A DNA stretch of 64,000 nucleotides from assembly GCA_021741245.1 (NCBI GenBank), contig JAIOYF010000004.1, forward strand, positions 248,001 to 312,000, given 5' to 3'. Made by a program: the position numbers and the translations under genes. This DNA comes from Paracoccaceae bacterium (GTDB taxonomy: Bacteria > Pseudomonadota > Alphaproteobacteria > Rhodobacterales > Rhodobacteraceae). The first letter of the stretch is position 1. Each line of letters opens with the position of its first letter. Of the stretch, positions 29,173 through 37,337 are shown piece after piece. Below the pieces are notes generated by a model. The model did no database searches and had not been told where the DNA came from. It saw only the letters and a list, made by a program, of their open reading frames with translations.

Positions 29173-30015
29173 ATGAAACTTCTTCGCCATGGTCCCGCAG
29201 GGGCCGAACGTCCCGGCCTTTTGCATTCCGACGGCACCATCCGTGACCTGACCGGCATCGTCCCCGATATTGCCGGTGCCGTTCTTTCTGACGTGGGCCT
29301 GTCGGCCCTGCGCGGCATTGACGCGGAAAGTTTGCCGATTGTTCAGGCAGATAGCCGCCTTGGCCCCTGTGTCGCCGGGACGGGCAAGTTCATCTGCATC
29401 GGGCTGAACTATGCCGATCACGCCGCGGAATCGGGCATGCCCGTCCCGCCAGAGCCTGTGGTCTTCATGAAGGCCAACAGCGCCATTTGCGGCCCCAATG
29501 ATCCGATCGTCATGCCGCGCGGCTCGGTCAAGACCGACTGGGAGGTGGAACTGGCCGTCATCATCGGCACCCCTGCCAAATATGTGTCCGAGGCTGATGC
29601 GATGGCCTATGTGGCAGGCTATGCCGTGACCAACGATGTCTCGGAACGCGAATGGCAGATCGAACGCGCAGGCCAATGGACAAAGGGCAAAAGCTGCGAC
29701 AACTTTGGCCAGATCGGCCCATGGCTGGTCACCCAGGATGAGGTGGCCGACCCGCAGGATCTGCCGATGTGGCTGACGGTCAACGGCAAGACGATGCAGA
29801 ATGGTTCCACCAAAACAATGGTTTACGGCGTGGCGCATCTGGTCAGCTATCTGTCGCAGTTCATGACCCTGCATCCCGGCGACGTGATCTCCACCGGCAC
29901 TCCCCCCGGTGTGGGGCTGGGCATGAAGCCGCCGCAATACCTCAAGGCGGGGGATGTGGTGGAACTGGGCATCGCGGGCCTTGGCCAGCAGCGTCAGGAT
30001 GTGATCGCCGACTGA
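29173..30015 (+). CDS. Fumarylacetoacetate-hydrolase family, probable 2,4-diketo-3-deoxy-L-fuconate hydrolase
   Basis: This 280-residue FAH-family protein has the metal site blocks FICIGLNYADHAAESGMPVPPEPVVFMKANS, KTDWEVELAVIIGTPAKYVSEADAM, GYAVTNDVSEREWQ and DVISTGTPPGVGLGMKPP. Relatives include ureidoglycolate lyase-like proteins and the hydrolase that splits 2,4-diketo-3-deoxy-L-fuconate into pyruvate and lactate. The position directly after the KDF dehydrogenase supports that role. The start is ATG 29173 with AAAGGAA upstream; its stop overlaps the lactonase ATG by one base. Confidence 0.86.
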   Translation: MKLLRHGPAGAERPGLLHSDGTIRDLTGIVPDIAGAVLSDVGLSALRGIDAESLPIVQADSRLGPCVAGTGKFICIGLNYADHAAESGMPVPPEPVVFMKANSAICGPNDPIVMPRGSVKTDWEVELAVIIGTPAKYVSEADAMAYVAGYAVTNDVSEREWQIERAGQWTKGKSCDNFGQIGPWLVTQDEVADPQDLPMWLTVNGKTMQNGSTKTMVYGVAHLVSYLSQFMTLHPGDVISTGTPPGVGLGMKPPQYLKAGDVVELGIAGLGQQRQDVIAD

Positions 30016-30860
30016 TGGATCTGATCGACACCCATCAACACCTGATCTTGCGGGGCCATCTGGGCTATCCATGGTCTGACAGTATTCCGGCCCTCGCGGG
30101 TCGGGATTTCAGCCCGGCAGATTATGCCGGGTTGACCCAAGGGCTGGGCGTTGTTGGCACCGTCTTCATGGAGACGGCCGTTGATGACGCCGCGTATCAC
30201 GCCGAAGCGCGACTGATCGCGGGCATGGTCGGGCAGGGCGGGATGCTTGGGCAAATCGCCTCGTGCCGGCCAGAAGTTGATGAGGGTTTTGACGCGTGGC
30301 TAGAGGAATGCGATAGCCTGCATGTCGTTGGATTCAGGCGGATTTTGCATGTGGTGCCGGATGATGTTTCGCAAAGCGAAACCTTTCGTCACAACCTGCG
30401 CAAGATCGGGCAAAAGGGTCTGCCGTTTGATCTGTGCGTTCTGGCCCGTCAGCATGATCTGGCAATCGACCTGATCGGCGCCTGTGATGGGCAAAGCTTT
30501 GTGCTTGATCATTGCGGCAACCCCGATATTGCGGCCGAGGCCTTTGCCCCTTGGGCCGCTAGCCTGCGCCGGATTGCGGATTTCCCGAACGTTGTGATCA
30601 AACTGTCAGGCATCACCGTCAACGCGCGCGCGGATCAGGTCAACGCGCAAAGTCTGCAACCCTATGTCGACCACCTGTTGGACTGCTTTGGCCCCGACCG
30701 CATCTTATGGGGCGGGGATTGGCCGGTCTGTAATCTTGGCTCTGGTCTGCCGGGCTGGATTTCCTTGACGCATCAATTCCTTGCGGGCTTAAGTGAAAGT
30801 GAGCGGTCAGCGATTGGCACGGCAACAGCGCGTCGTGTCTATGGTCTGCAAGCCGCCTGA
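30015..30860 (+). CDS. Amidohydrolase-family sugar lactonase, L-fuconolactonase-like
   Basis: This 281-residue TIM-barrel amidohydrolase (COG3618 type) starts MDLIDTHQHLILRGH, with the metal-binding HxH-type motif, and continues with MVGQGGMLGQIA, GFRRILHVVPDD, FVLDHCGNPDI, NVVIKLSGITV and ILWGGDWPVCNL. Family members hydrolyse L-fucono-1,4-lactone and similar lactones or 2-pyrone dicarboxylate lactone. Here it would act on the product of the SDR at 26046. It is the last gene of the operon; no classical terminator follows. Confidence 0.85.
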   Translation: MDLIDTHQHLILRGHLGYPWSDSIPALAGRDFSPADYAGLTQGLGVVGTVFMETAVDDAAYHAEARLIAGMVGQGGMLGQIASCRPEVDEGFDAWLEECDSLHVVGFRRILHVVPDDVSQSETFRHNLRKIGQKGLPFDLCVLARQHDLAIDLIGACDGQSFVLDHCGNPDIAAEAFAPWAASLRRIADFPNVVIKLSGITVNARADQVNAQSLQPYVDHLLDCFGPDRILWGGDWPVCNLGSGLPGWISLTHQFLAGLSESERSAIGTATARRVYGLQAA

Positions 30861-31183
30861 TTGACCGCGCACCGGATGTGGCGCCCCTGTTGTGACGGGG
30901 TCGTGCATTTCGACCGATGCGGTCATTCGCGCCAAGACTGACCCGCGGATTGCCCATCCGGCACGCCCCCCCAAAGTGTCCGCATTTGTTCATCCCACAC
31001 ACACCCGCGTGTGTGGCGTCAGAACCCATTGGTCAAATTCACAAAATATCTGTCCGTTCAAATGCAGTGCTTTTGGGAATGTGCGTGTTGGCCATCTTCA
31101 CCCTTCTTTCACGGTTTGCCCGCTAATCCTTGCTGGTCGCACGACGCGTGCACCTTGTAGAACGGCGAAGGATTTTGGTCAGT
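30861..31183. other. 323-base intergenic region upstream of the chemotaxis operon
   Basis: No convincing ORF is present. It contains an inverted repeat CCACACAC (30995-31002) and GTGTGTGG (31009-31016) with a 6-base centre and no T-run, which could be an operator. The end of the region must carry the promoter for the che genes, but I cannot pick a sure -35/-10 pair. Codon-free AT content rises around 31021-31110. Confidence 0.6.
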
Positions 31184-31468
31184 ATGCGCAGAATTGAGCT
31201 CCTTGCTAAGCTTACCCCAGATAGCGCCCAGGCACTGTGGTATAATCTGGATGCAGGCTATGATGCCGCTGGGGACGCCCCCGCCACAACGCTTGATGCG
31301 GCGGAGGTGCGGCATCTGAGTGCGGCCGCACTTCAGGTCTTGCTGGTGGCAAAAGCGCGATTTGCCAAGGATGGCGGGGTTTTGCACCTGACCAATCCGT
31401 CAGAAGAATTTCTTCAGGCCCTGCACACCATGGGTGCCACCACCTTGGTTGAGGAGGGCGTAGCATGA
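31184..31468 (+). CDS. STAS-domain protein of the chemotaxis cluster
   Basis: This 94-residue single-domain protein resembles anti-sigma-factor antagonists: a short N-terminal strand region, then TLDAAEVRHLSAAALQVLLVAKARFAKDGGVLHLTNPSEEFLQALHTMG. That block carries the [VL]-x-x-[LI]-[SD]-[ST] turn, where the phosphorylatable Ser sits at HLSAAAL. Such proteins head che operons in alphaproteobacteria and their role there is poorly defined. I start at ATG 31184. The stop overlaps cheY (ATGA). Confidence 0.8.
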   Translation: MRRIELLAKLTPDSAQALWYNLDAGYDAAGDAPATTLDAAEVRHLSAAALQVLLVAKARFAKDGGVLHLTNPSEEFLQALHTMGATTLVEEGVA

Positions 31469-31833
31469 GCTTGCGGGTGCTTGCGGTGGACGATTCCCTG
31501 ACAATGCGCGAAATGCTGCGCCAGACCCTGTCAGAGGCGGGTTTCAACGTGGTTTTGGCCGAGGATGGTCTTGACGCGCTGGATCGCTTGCCTGAGGCCG
31601 ACCCTGATCTGATCCTGACCGATCTGAACATGCCCCGCATGGACGGCTTTGGTTTGATCGATGCGGTGCGAAAGGGTGAGATTTCGGCACGTGTGCCAAT
31701 CCTTGTGCTGACCACGGAAAGTGCCGCCACGCTAAAGGACAAGGCGCGCTCTGCTGGGGCAACCGGTTGGATTACCAAGCCTTTTGATGAAAAGTCGCTG
31801 GTGTCCACCATTCGCCGCGTCACGGCAATGTGA
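31465..31833 (+). CDS. cheY: CheY-type single-domain response regulator
   Basis: This 122-residue receiver has the acid pocket VDDS (D9-D10), the phosphoacceptor Asp in LILTDLNMPRMDGFG (about D53), the Thr in LTTES and the Lys in TKPFDEKSL. It should accept phosphate from CheA and act on the flagellar motor or as a phosphate sink. It is translationally coupled to the STAS gene and followed 7 bases later by cheA. Confidence 0.94.
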   Translation: MSLRVLAVDDSLTMREMLRQTLSEAGFNVVLAEDGLDALDRLPEADPDLILTDLNMPRMDGFGLIDAVRKGEISARVPILVLTTESAATLKDKARSAGATGWITKPFDEKSLVSTIRRVTAM

Positions 31834-31840
31834 GGGGAAA

Positions 31841-34003
31841 ATGGTAGGGTTCTCCGACCTGAAAGAGATTTTCTTCGTCGAAGCAGACGAACTTCTTTCT
31901 GCATTGGAATCTGGTCTGCGGGCCATTCAAACAGGGGCCGAAGGCGGTGATACCGTCAATGCGGTTTTCCGTGCCGTGCATTCGATCAAGGGCGGGGCCG
32001 GGGCATTTGACCTCAAGGCTTTGGTTGGTTTTGCCCATCGGTTCGAAACGGTTCTCGATGATCTGCGGGGTGGTCGCCTGCAGCCCGAAAGCGCGTTGAT
32101 AAATGCCTTGCTCCATGCCAGCGATCATCTGGCCGATATGGTCGGGGCCTGTCGTCAGGGGCTGGAGACGGATGCCGAAGCCGATGAGCGTGTCATCGTT
32201 CAGTTGGAACTGCAGGCAGGCCGTCTGCCCGGCGCAGAAGAGGAAGGGTTTACCTTTGAGCCCCTGCCCATGGATGGTCCCTTTTCTTTTGGTGATTTGG
32301 GCGTCTCAACGGGGCAGACCTTCCTGATCCGCTTTCGACCCCACGCCTCGGTCTATGCCTCCGGACATGATCCGGCACTGCTCTTGCGCGATCTTTGTGC
32401 CTTGGGAACCGCCGAGGTCACTTTGGATATGGCCGACCTGCCGCAAGCCGGCTCCTTTGATCCGGGGCAGTCCTATTTGGGGTGGTCGATTGCGCTGACC
32501 ACAACCTCCAGCGCCGATGAGGTGCACAAGGTCTTTGAATTTATCGATGGCGCCTGTGCGTTGGAAATCGAGTTGGTTGATAGGGAAAGCCCCCCTTCGG
32601 ATCAAAGCCTTTTCGGGGCGTCGTCGCAAACAACGCTCGCTCCATCGCCCGGAGGGTCGGAAAAGGCTTCGCTTTTGCCCACGCCCGAACGGCCACCACT
32701 CCCGCCTCCAGCAGCATCGCGCAATCTCGCTGCCCCCTCTCCAGCGGAGGTGTCGCCAACAGCCCCGGGAAAGGGAGTTGCGCCTGCGTCCAACAACGGA
32801 CCCCGCCCTACGATCCGCGTCGACATTGACCGGGTCGATCGGCTTGTCGATATCTTGGGGGAGCTTGTCATTCATCAAGCCATGCTGACCGAAGCGATTG
32901 AGCAATCGCCCGGTTTCGGTTCGGTTGAAGTTGATCGCAGCCTTGATCAACTGCGGCAACTGTCCCGACAGATTCAGGAAAGTGTGATGGCCATCCGCGC
33001 GCAACCGGTCAAGCCGTTGTTTGATCGCATGCACCGCATCGTGCGTGAGGTGTCCATGGCGGCAGGCAAGTCGGCACGTCTGGTGACCGAGGGCGAGGCG
33101 ACCGAAGTCGACAAGACCATCATCGAACGGCTTGCCGATCCCTTGACCCATATGATCCGCAACTCGGTCGATCACGGGTTGGAAGTTGCCGACAAGCGCA
33201 TCAGTCTCGGCAAACCGGCCGAGGGGGAGATCCGTCTGAGTGCGGCCCACCGATCCGGGCGGATCGTCATCACCGTTCAGGATGATGGTGCCGGCATCGA
33301 CCGGGAAAAGGTGCGACAGGTGGCCATCGACAAGGGGTTGATCTCGCCATTATTGGAACTCTCGCCGCAAGAAATTGATGCGCTTTTGTTTCTGCCCGGC
33401 TTTTCCACCGCCAGTGAAGTTTCCAATCTTTCTGGCCGTGGCGTTGGCATGGATGTTGTCCGTTCGGAAATTACAGGGCTTGGTGGACGTGTCGGAATCA
33501 CCTCGCAACGCGGGCAGGGGACGATCCTGACCATCAGCCTGCCGCTGACGCTTGCCGTTCTGGATGGTATGGTTTTCGACGTTGCAGGGCAAACACTTGT
33601 CCTGCCCGTGTCCACAATCATTGAAACCCTCCGTCCGGATGGCAGCCTGCGACATAGTCTGGGCCATTCTGACTCCGTCCTTGATGTCCGCGGCAGATGC
33701 CTGCCTTTGATTGATGTGGGGACCGCCCTTGGTTTCAGAACCAGCCTGTCGCAAGGTGAGGGCGAAATCGTGGTCGTGGTCGAGCGCGGCGATGAAGGGG
33801 CCATTGCCCTGATGGTCGATGGAATCCGCGATCAGCGGCAGGTTGTCATCAAGGGATTGGAGGCGAATTACGGCCAAATCCCCGGCATCGCGGCCGCAAC
33901 CGTCCTTGGCGATGGATCGGTTGCCCTGATCCTTGACCCAAATGATCTTGCCGCCGTGGCAAATGCCATACCTCGTCCCCCGATCCAACATGCAGCGGAG
34001 TAG
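31841..34003 (+). CDS. cheA: Chemotaxis histidine kinase CheA
   Basis: This 720-residue kinase phosphorylates CheY and CheB in response to receptor state. The HPt domain at the N-terminus carries His47 in FRAVHSIKGGAGAFDL. A second region (about 150-260) may bind response regulators. A Pro/Ser-rich linker follows to about 335. The dimerisation segment starts IRVDIDRVDRLVDILGELVIHQAML. The ATPase domain has DPLTHMIRNSVDHGLE (N-box) and VQDDGAGID plus GRGVGMDVVRSEI (G-boxes). The CheW-like regulatory domain is at the C-terminus. ATG 31841 follows GAGGGGAAA. Confidence 0.96.
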   Translation: MVGFSDLKEIFFVEADELLSALESGLRAIQTGAEGGDTVNAVFRAVHSIKGGAGAFDLKALVGFAHRFETVLDDLRGGRLQPESALINALLHASDHLADMVGACRQGLETDAEADERVIVQLELQAGRLPGAEEEGFTFEPLPMDGPFSFGDLGVSTGQTFLIRFRPHASVYASGHDPALLLRDLCALGTAEVTLDMADLPQAGSFDPGQSYLGWSIALTTTSSADEVHKVFEFIDGACALEIELVDRESPPSDQSLFGASSQTTLAPSPGGSEKASLLPTPERPPLPPPAASRNLAAPSPAEVSPTAPGKGVAPASNNGPRPTIRVDIDRVDRLVDILGELVIHQAMLTEAIEQSPGFGSVEVDRSLDQLRQLSRQIQESVMAIRAQPVKPLFDRMHRIVREVSMAAGKSARLVTEGEATEVDKTIIERLADPLTHMIRNSVDHGLEVADKRISLGKPAEGEIRLSAAHRSGRIVITVQDDGAGIDREKVRQVAIDKGLISPLLELSPQEIDALLFLPGFSTASEVSNLSGRGVGMDVVRSEITGLGGRVGITSQRGQGTILTISLPLTLAVLDGMVFDVAGQTLVLPVSTIIETLRPDGSLRHSLGHSDSVLDVRGRCLPLIDVGTALGFRTSLSQGEGEIVVVVERGDEGAIALMVDGIRDQRQVVIKGLEANYGQIPGIAAATVLGDGSVALILDPNDLAAVANAIPRPPIQHAAE

Positions 34004-34007
34004 GAAG

Positions 34008-34475
34008 ATGCGATCCTCCGGTTACGCCACAGATCCAGATATTCGTGAACTTGTCGCCTTTCGAACCGCAGGGCAGGATTTCTGTATTGATATCCTTTCG
34101 GTGCGGGAAATTCGGGGTTGGAGCCGCCCCGCCTTGCTGCCCCATGCCCCTACTTATGTGCAGGGCGTCATCAATTTGCGCGGGGCGGTCGTGCCCATCC
34201 TTGATCTTGCCCGCAGGCTGGGCCTTGAACCGATTGAAAATACGGATCGAAATGTCATCATCGTCGCCGCGATTCAAAGCCGAATTTTCGGACTTTTGGT
34301 CGAGGCGGTCACCGATATCCTCAGTGTGCCCGCAACAGGTGTCCAGCCCACACCGGATCTGGCCTCTGACATCACGCGCAGCATGCTCAAAGGCGTCGTG
34401 GTTCAGGAAGAGCGCCTGATCAGATTGCTTGATGTGGGGCAGTTGCTGCCGCAATTCGAAGATGCTGCAGCCTGA
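34008..34475 (+). CDS. cheW: Chemotaxis coupling protein CheW
   Basis: This 155-residue adaptor links receptors to CheA. The family blocks are LVAFRTAGQDFCIDILSVREIRGW, the highly conserved HAPTYVQGVINLRGAVVPILDLARRLGL, and LVEAVTDILSVPA. ATG 34008 is separated from the cheA stop by four bases, and AGGAAG serves as ribosome site. The longer open frame from 33933 overlaps cheA and is not needed. Confidence 0.95.
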   Translation: MRSSGYATDPDIRELVAFRTAGQDFCIDILSVREIRGWSRPALLPHAPTYVQGVINLRGAVVPILDLARRLGLEPIENTDRNVIIVAAIQSRIFGLLVEAVTDILSVPATGVQPTPDLASDITRSMLKGVVVQEERLIRLLDVGQLLPQFEDAAA

Positions 34476-34476
34476 A

Positions 34477-35337
34477 ATGAACACAGGCTCTTCACCTGAT
34501 AATGTCACCTTAGCGCTGAAGGATACGGATTTCACAAAGATATCCGCCTTGGTGCACGCAATTTCGGGCATTGTCTTGCCCGACAACAAGCGTCCCATGG
34601 TGCAATCCCGCCTTCTGCGCAGGGTGCAGGCGCTCAGGATGTCCACACTTTCGGACTATGTGGAGTTTGTGACCGGTCCGTCTGGTGTGGCCGAGCGGAA
34701 TCATCTTCTTTCTGCGGTCACCACAAACGTCACCGCCTTTTTTCGGGAAATGCATCACTTTGAGACGCTGGAAAAGACCATCCTGCCAGCCTTGAAACAA
34801 AGTGTCATGGGGGGGCGCAGACTCCGCCTTTGGTCTGCAGGATGCTCGTCGGGTGAGGAACCCTACAGCCTTGCAGCAATTGTCACGGCTGCTATTCCGA
34901 ATGCCTCTCGGCTCGATATTCGCATTCTGGCGACCGATATCGACCAGACCATGGTGGAGCAGGTTCGGGCGGGCAAATACGCATCCGACGCTTTGCGCGA
35001 TTTGGAAAATGAGTGGTCAAGCCGGCTTTTCGGTCTGCCTGCTAAAGAGGTCATGCGGCGCGGAAGCGCCGAGATCGCTGCACCTTTGCAGGCCATGGTC
35101 CGTTGCAAGTCCCTCAATCTGCAGGAGGAGTGGCCGATGAAAGGGCTGTTTGACGTGATCTTTTGCCGAAATGTCGTGATCTACTTTGACAAACAGACGC
35201 AAGAACGGCTGTGGAGCCGCTTTGCCGCCGTCTTGCGACCCGGTGGATACCTGATGATTGGCCACTCCGAACGGGTCACCGGCGCGGCGCTGTCGGCGTT
35301 CTCGCCCGAAGGTATCACGACTTACCGGCGTCTCTGA
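34477..35337 (+). CDS. cheR: Chemotaxis protein methyltransferase CheR
   Basis: CheR methylates receptor glutamates with SAM. This protein of about 286 residues has an N-terminal helical domain (KRPMVQSRLLRRVQAL...). It then has the SAM-binding segment TTNVTAFFREMHHFETLEKTILPAL, RLRLWSAGCSSGEEPYSLA, LATDIDQTMVEQVRAGKY and FDVIFCRNVVIYFDKQTQERLWSRFAAVLRPGGYLMIGHSE. The ATG at 34477 is one base after the cheW stop; ATG 34462 within cheW is an alternative. The stop codon lies in a 16-base tandem duplication. Confidence 0.95.
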   Translation: MNTGSSPDNVTLALKDTDFTKISALVHAISGIVLPDNKRPMVQSRLLRRVQALRMSTLSDYVEFVTGPSGVAERNHLLSAVTTNVTAFFREMHHFETLEKTILPALKQSVMGGRRLRLWSAGCSSGEEPYSLAAIVTAAIPNASRLDIRILATDIDQTMVEQVRAGKYASDALRDLENEWSSRLFGLPAKEVMRRGSAEIAAPLQAMVRCKSLNLQEEWPMKGLFDVIFCRNVVIYFDKQTQERLWSRFAAVLRPGGYLMIGHSERVTGAALSAFSPEGITTYRRL

Positions 35338-35353
35338 TTACCGGCGTCTCTGA
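35322..35353. repeat. Tandem 16-base duplication at the cheR stop
   Basis: TTACCGGCGTCTCTGA occurs at 35322-35337 and is repeated exactly at 35338-35353. The first copy encodes the last residues of CheR and its TGA; the second is untranslated. It looks like a recent slippage or duplication event. Confidence 0.95.
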
Positions 35354-35388
35354 GGCGCAGCAGCAGATTGTTATGATCGAGGGAAAAA

Positions 35389-35772
35389 ATGAAGCGAGAA
35401 GATCTGAAACTGATGATCGTCGATGATACGGCGGTCAGCCGCGGCTTGATCACACAAGCCTTGGACTGGATGCAGATAGAAGGCTATCGCACCTGCGCCG
35501 ACGGGCACGAGGCGATGCAATCCCTGGTCCAAAAGCCCGTCCATCTGGTGATTTCGGACTATCACATGCCCGGTCTGGATGGCTTGGGACTGCTTGAGGG
35601 CATCCGACGCACCAAGGGAATTGAGCGCACCGGATTTATTTTGGTAACGGGCCGGGCCGATGCCACTGTGGTTGCCAAAGGGCGCGCTTTGGGGATGAAC
35701 AACATGATCACAAAGCCGTTCAGCCGTGAGCAGATGCGCGATTGTATCGAACGGGTGGTCGGGCCGCTGTGA
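35389..35772 (+). CDS. Second single-domain response regulator of the che cluster
   Basis: This 127-residue receiver has IVDDTAVSRG (acid pocket), the phosphoacceptor Asp in LVISDYHMPGLDGLG, VTGRA (Thr) and TKPFSREQM (Lys). It differs from the CheY at 31465 in its N-terminal KREDLKLM extension and in ITQALDWMQIEGYRT. It may be a second CheY or a phosphate sink. An unusual leader holds the repeated 16-mer upstream. Its stop overlaps the next gene by one base. Confidence 0.93.
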   Translation: MKREDLKLMIVDDTAVSRGLITQALDWMQIEGYRTCADGHEAMQSLVQKPVHLVISDYHMPGLDGLGLLEGIRRTKGIERTGFILVTGRADATVVAKGRALGMNNMITKPFSREQMRDCIERVVGPL

Positions 35773-36152
35773 TGGAAAAAGCGTCCGATCCTGCGCGCCC
35801 ATTGGGTGAAGGGCGGGTGTCAGAGGATGATCTCAGCCCAAGGATTATGCTTGAGCGGGTTGCGTCCTATCTGGATCAGATAGAGCGTGACCTTCTTGTT
35901 CTGGAGGGTGTCATTCTGTCTCTGGAAGAGCCAAAGAATGCAGCCGCCCGGTTCAAGCTTCAGTCGCTGGACCAGATCATCCAATCAATTGCGGGACTGT
36001 CAGTCATTCTGGACGAGGTTGCCGCTTTTCAACCTGAAACGCTTGACCCCCGGATCAAAGGTGCCATCGCGCGCCATCGGCTCAAAAGTCTTCAGTCTGC
36101 CCTTCTGGGCGGCTCTCCTGCCCCCACGAGCCATCCGATCGAATTGTTCTGA
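35772..36152 (+). CDS. Unassigned 126-residue protein at the end of the che operon
   Basis: I do not recognise a family. The product is acidic and mostly helical, with a likely coiled segment: RIMLERVASYLDQIERDLLVLEGVILSLEE, and KLQSLDQIIQSIAGLSVILDEVAAF. It has no signal peptide or membrane helix. Its ATG overlaps the receiver gene's stop (TGATG), so it is probably co-translated with that receiver and may act on it, for instance as a phosphatase, scaffold or small adaptor. That function is inference from position only. Confidence 0.75.
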   Translation: MEKASDPARPLGEGRVSEDDLSPRIMLERVASYLDQIERDLLVLEGVILSLEEPKNAAARFKLQSLDQIIQSIAGLSVILDEVAAFQPETLDPRIKGAIARHRLKSLQSALLGGSPAPTSHPIELF

Positions 36153-36166
36153 CGACTGTATTTTGG

Positions 36167-36685
36167 TCAGAACAGGACAATGTCTTGTCGCGGCTTTGGC
36201 GGCATCAGCACCTCTTTGATTTCTGTTGCCGGAAGCAACATTTGTTGAACTTGCCCTGACACTGGCCAGACCCGCAGCTTTCTGCCTTGATCGCCACCAA
36301 GACTTCCCCCGACATGGCGAATGCCTTCTTTGCGCAAGAACTCGACAGCGAAGACACCATTGGCCGCCCCCACATCGGTGAGGCCCGGAACAATCCGCCC
36401 CCCCCCGAACAGTTTCCCTTCAAGCCGATGTCGCTGGGCCCCTTTCTTCACAAGGGCATTGATCAGAAGTTCCATGGCGTTAAGCCCGTATTTCATCGCA
36501 TGTCGGTCGTTGGGGTCGCCCTCGGGCAGCAAGAAATGGTTAAGCCCCCCGATCCGCGCGACCGGATCGCGCAAGAACGCCGAAACGCAGGACCCCAGCA
36601 AAGTGGTCAGAACATCATTGGGATCTGCAGAAACAAGAAACTCTCCTTGGATAACCACGCGCGGATTTTCTTCTTTGTTCAGCAC
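36167..36685 (-). CDS. cheD: Chemoreceptor glutamine deamidase CheD
   Basis: CheD deamidates specific receptor glutamines and can modulate CheC-type phosphatases. The 172-residue product shows the family's catalytic Cys in TTLLGSCVSAFLRDP (about C33), the downstream ARIGGLNHFLLPEGD that contains the catalytic His, and GKLFGGG. Its start overlaps the end of cheB by 7 bases. It converges with the 126-residue unknown; the two gene ends form a small inverted repeat (GTTCTGA/TCAGAAC at 36146 and 36167). Confidence 0.93.
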   Translation of the reverse strand: MLNKEENPRVVIQGEFLVSADPNDVLTTLLGSCVSAFLRDPVARIGGLNHFLLPEGDPNDRHAMKYGLNAMELLINALVKKGAQRHRLEGKLFGGGRIVPGLTDVGAANGVFAVEFLRKEGIRHVGGSLGGDQGRKLRVWPVSGQVQQMLLPATEIKEVLMPPKPRQDIVLF

Positions 36686-37326
36686 AACGACGTTCCCTTC
36701 GTGTTTTCGATCCGATATCCCGCGCCCGCCAGAAGTGCTTCTGCTATGGCCGCAAGGGGCAGGATCTTTTCGGCAGCCGACAGTTCGATGGCCGCCCGTG
36801 GCATTCCGAAGACCACACAGCTTGGCTCATCTTGGGCAATCGTAAGGCTCCCAGATTGCCGAAGGCGCAGCAAGCCTTCGGCCCCGTCTCGGCCCATCCC
36901 GGTGAGGAGCGCCGCGACAGGCAAGGGGGAGAGCTGCGTGGATGACAGAAAGAGGCGATCAACAGAGGGTCGGTGCCCATGAACAGCTTCGCCCCGGACC
37001 AGTCTGCAAAAGGGTGATGGGCCAGAACCCAAGGTCAAATGGCATGGTCCCGCAGGGGCCACATAGACATGGCCCCTGCTTGCGACCATTCGATCTTGGG
37101 CCAGAACCACGCGAGGTCGGCACTTCCTGTCCAGACTGGCGACGAAGCTTTCCATGAAATGGGGCCGCATATGCTGAACGATGAAAACGGGTGGGCTATC
37201 CGAAGGCATGGCGCCAAGGATTGTATAAAGGGCCTCTACCCCCCCGGTTGACGCCCCGATAAGGATCGGGCGCATGGGGCCCGAATGTCCAAAGGGTTGT
37301 CCTTTGCCTGCTGCGGGTCTGACCAT
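36679..37326 (-). CDS. cheB: Chemotaxis methylesterase CheB without receiver domain
   Basis: The product is a protein-glutamate methylesterase domain of 215 residues only. The catalytic triad is visible: Ser in LIGASTGGVEA, His in VQHMRPHF and Asp in LLTGMGRDGAEG. The usual N-terminal receiver domain of about 130 residues is absent, so this enzyme cannot be activated by CheA phosphorylation in the standard way. The start may be ATG 37326 or the internal ATG 37275 (MRPILIGAST). It sits between mcp and cheD in a minus-strand operon, with the mcp stop 11 bases upstream. Confidence 0.9.
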   Translation of the reverse strand: MVRPAAGKGQPFGHSGPMRPILIGASTGGVEALYTILGAMPSDSPPVFIVQHMRPHFMESFVASLDRKCRPRVVLAQDRMVASRGHVYVAPAGPCHLTLGSGPSPFCRLVRGEAVHGHRPSVDRLFLSSTQLSPLPVAALLTGMGRDGAEGLLRLRQSGSLTIAQDEPSCVVFGMPRAAIELSAAEKILPLAAIAEALLAGAGYRIENTKGTSLC

Positions 37327-37337
37327 GTTCAGGACCT

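Noticed and set aside
30995-31016. CCACACAC/GTGTGTGG inverted repeat as a terminator of the sugar operon
   Set aside because: It lacks a T-run and is 134 bases beyond the stop; it is kept only as a possible operator within the intergenic note.
36146-36173. GTTCTGA/TCAGAAC inverted repeat as a terminator between the unknown che gene and cheD
   Set aside because: It arises from similar codons at the two gene ends, with a long loop and no T-run, so terminator function is doubtful.
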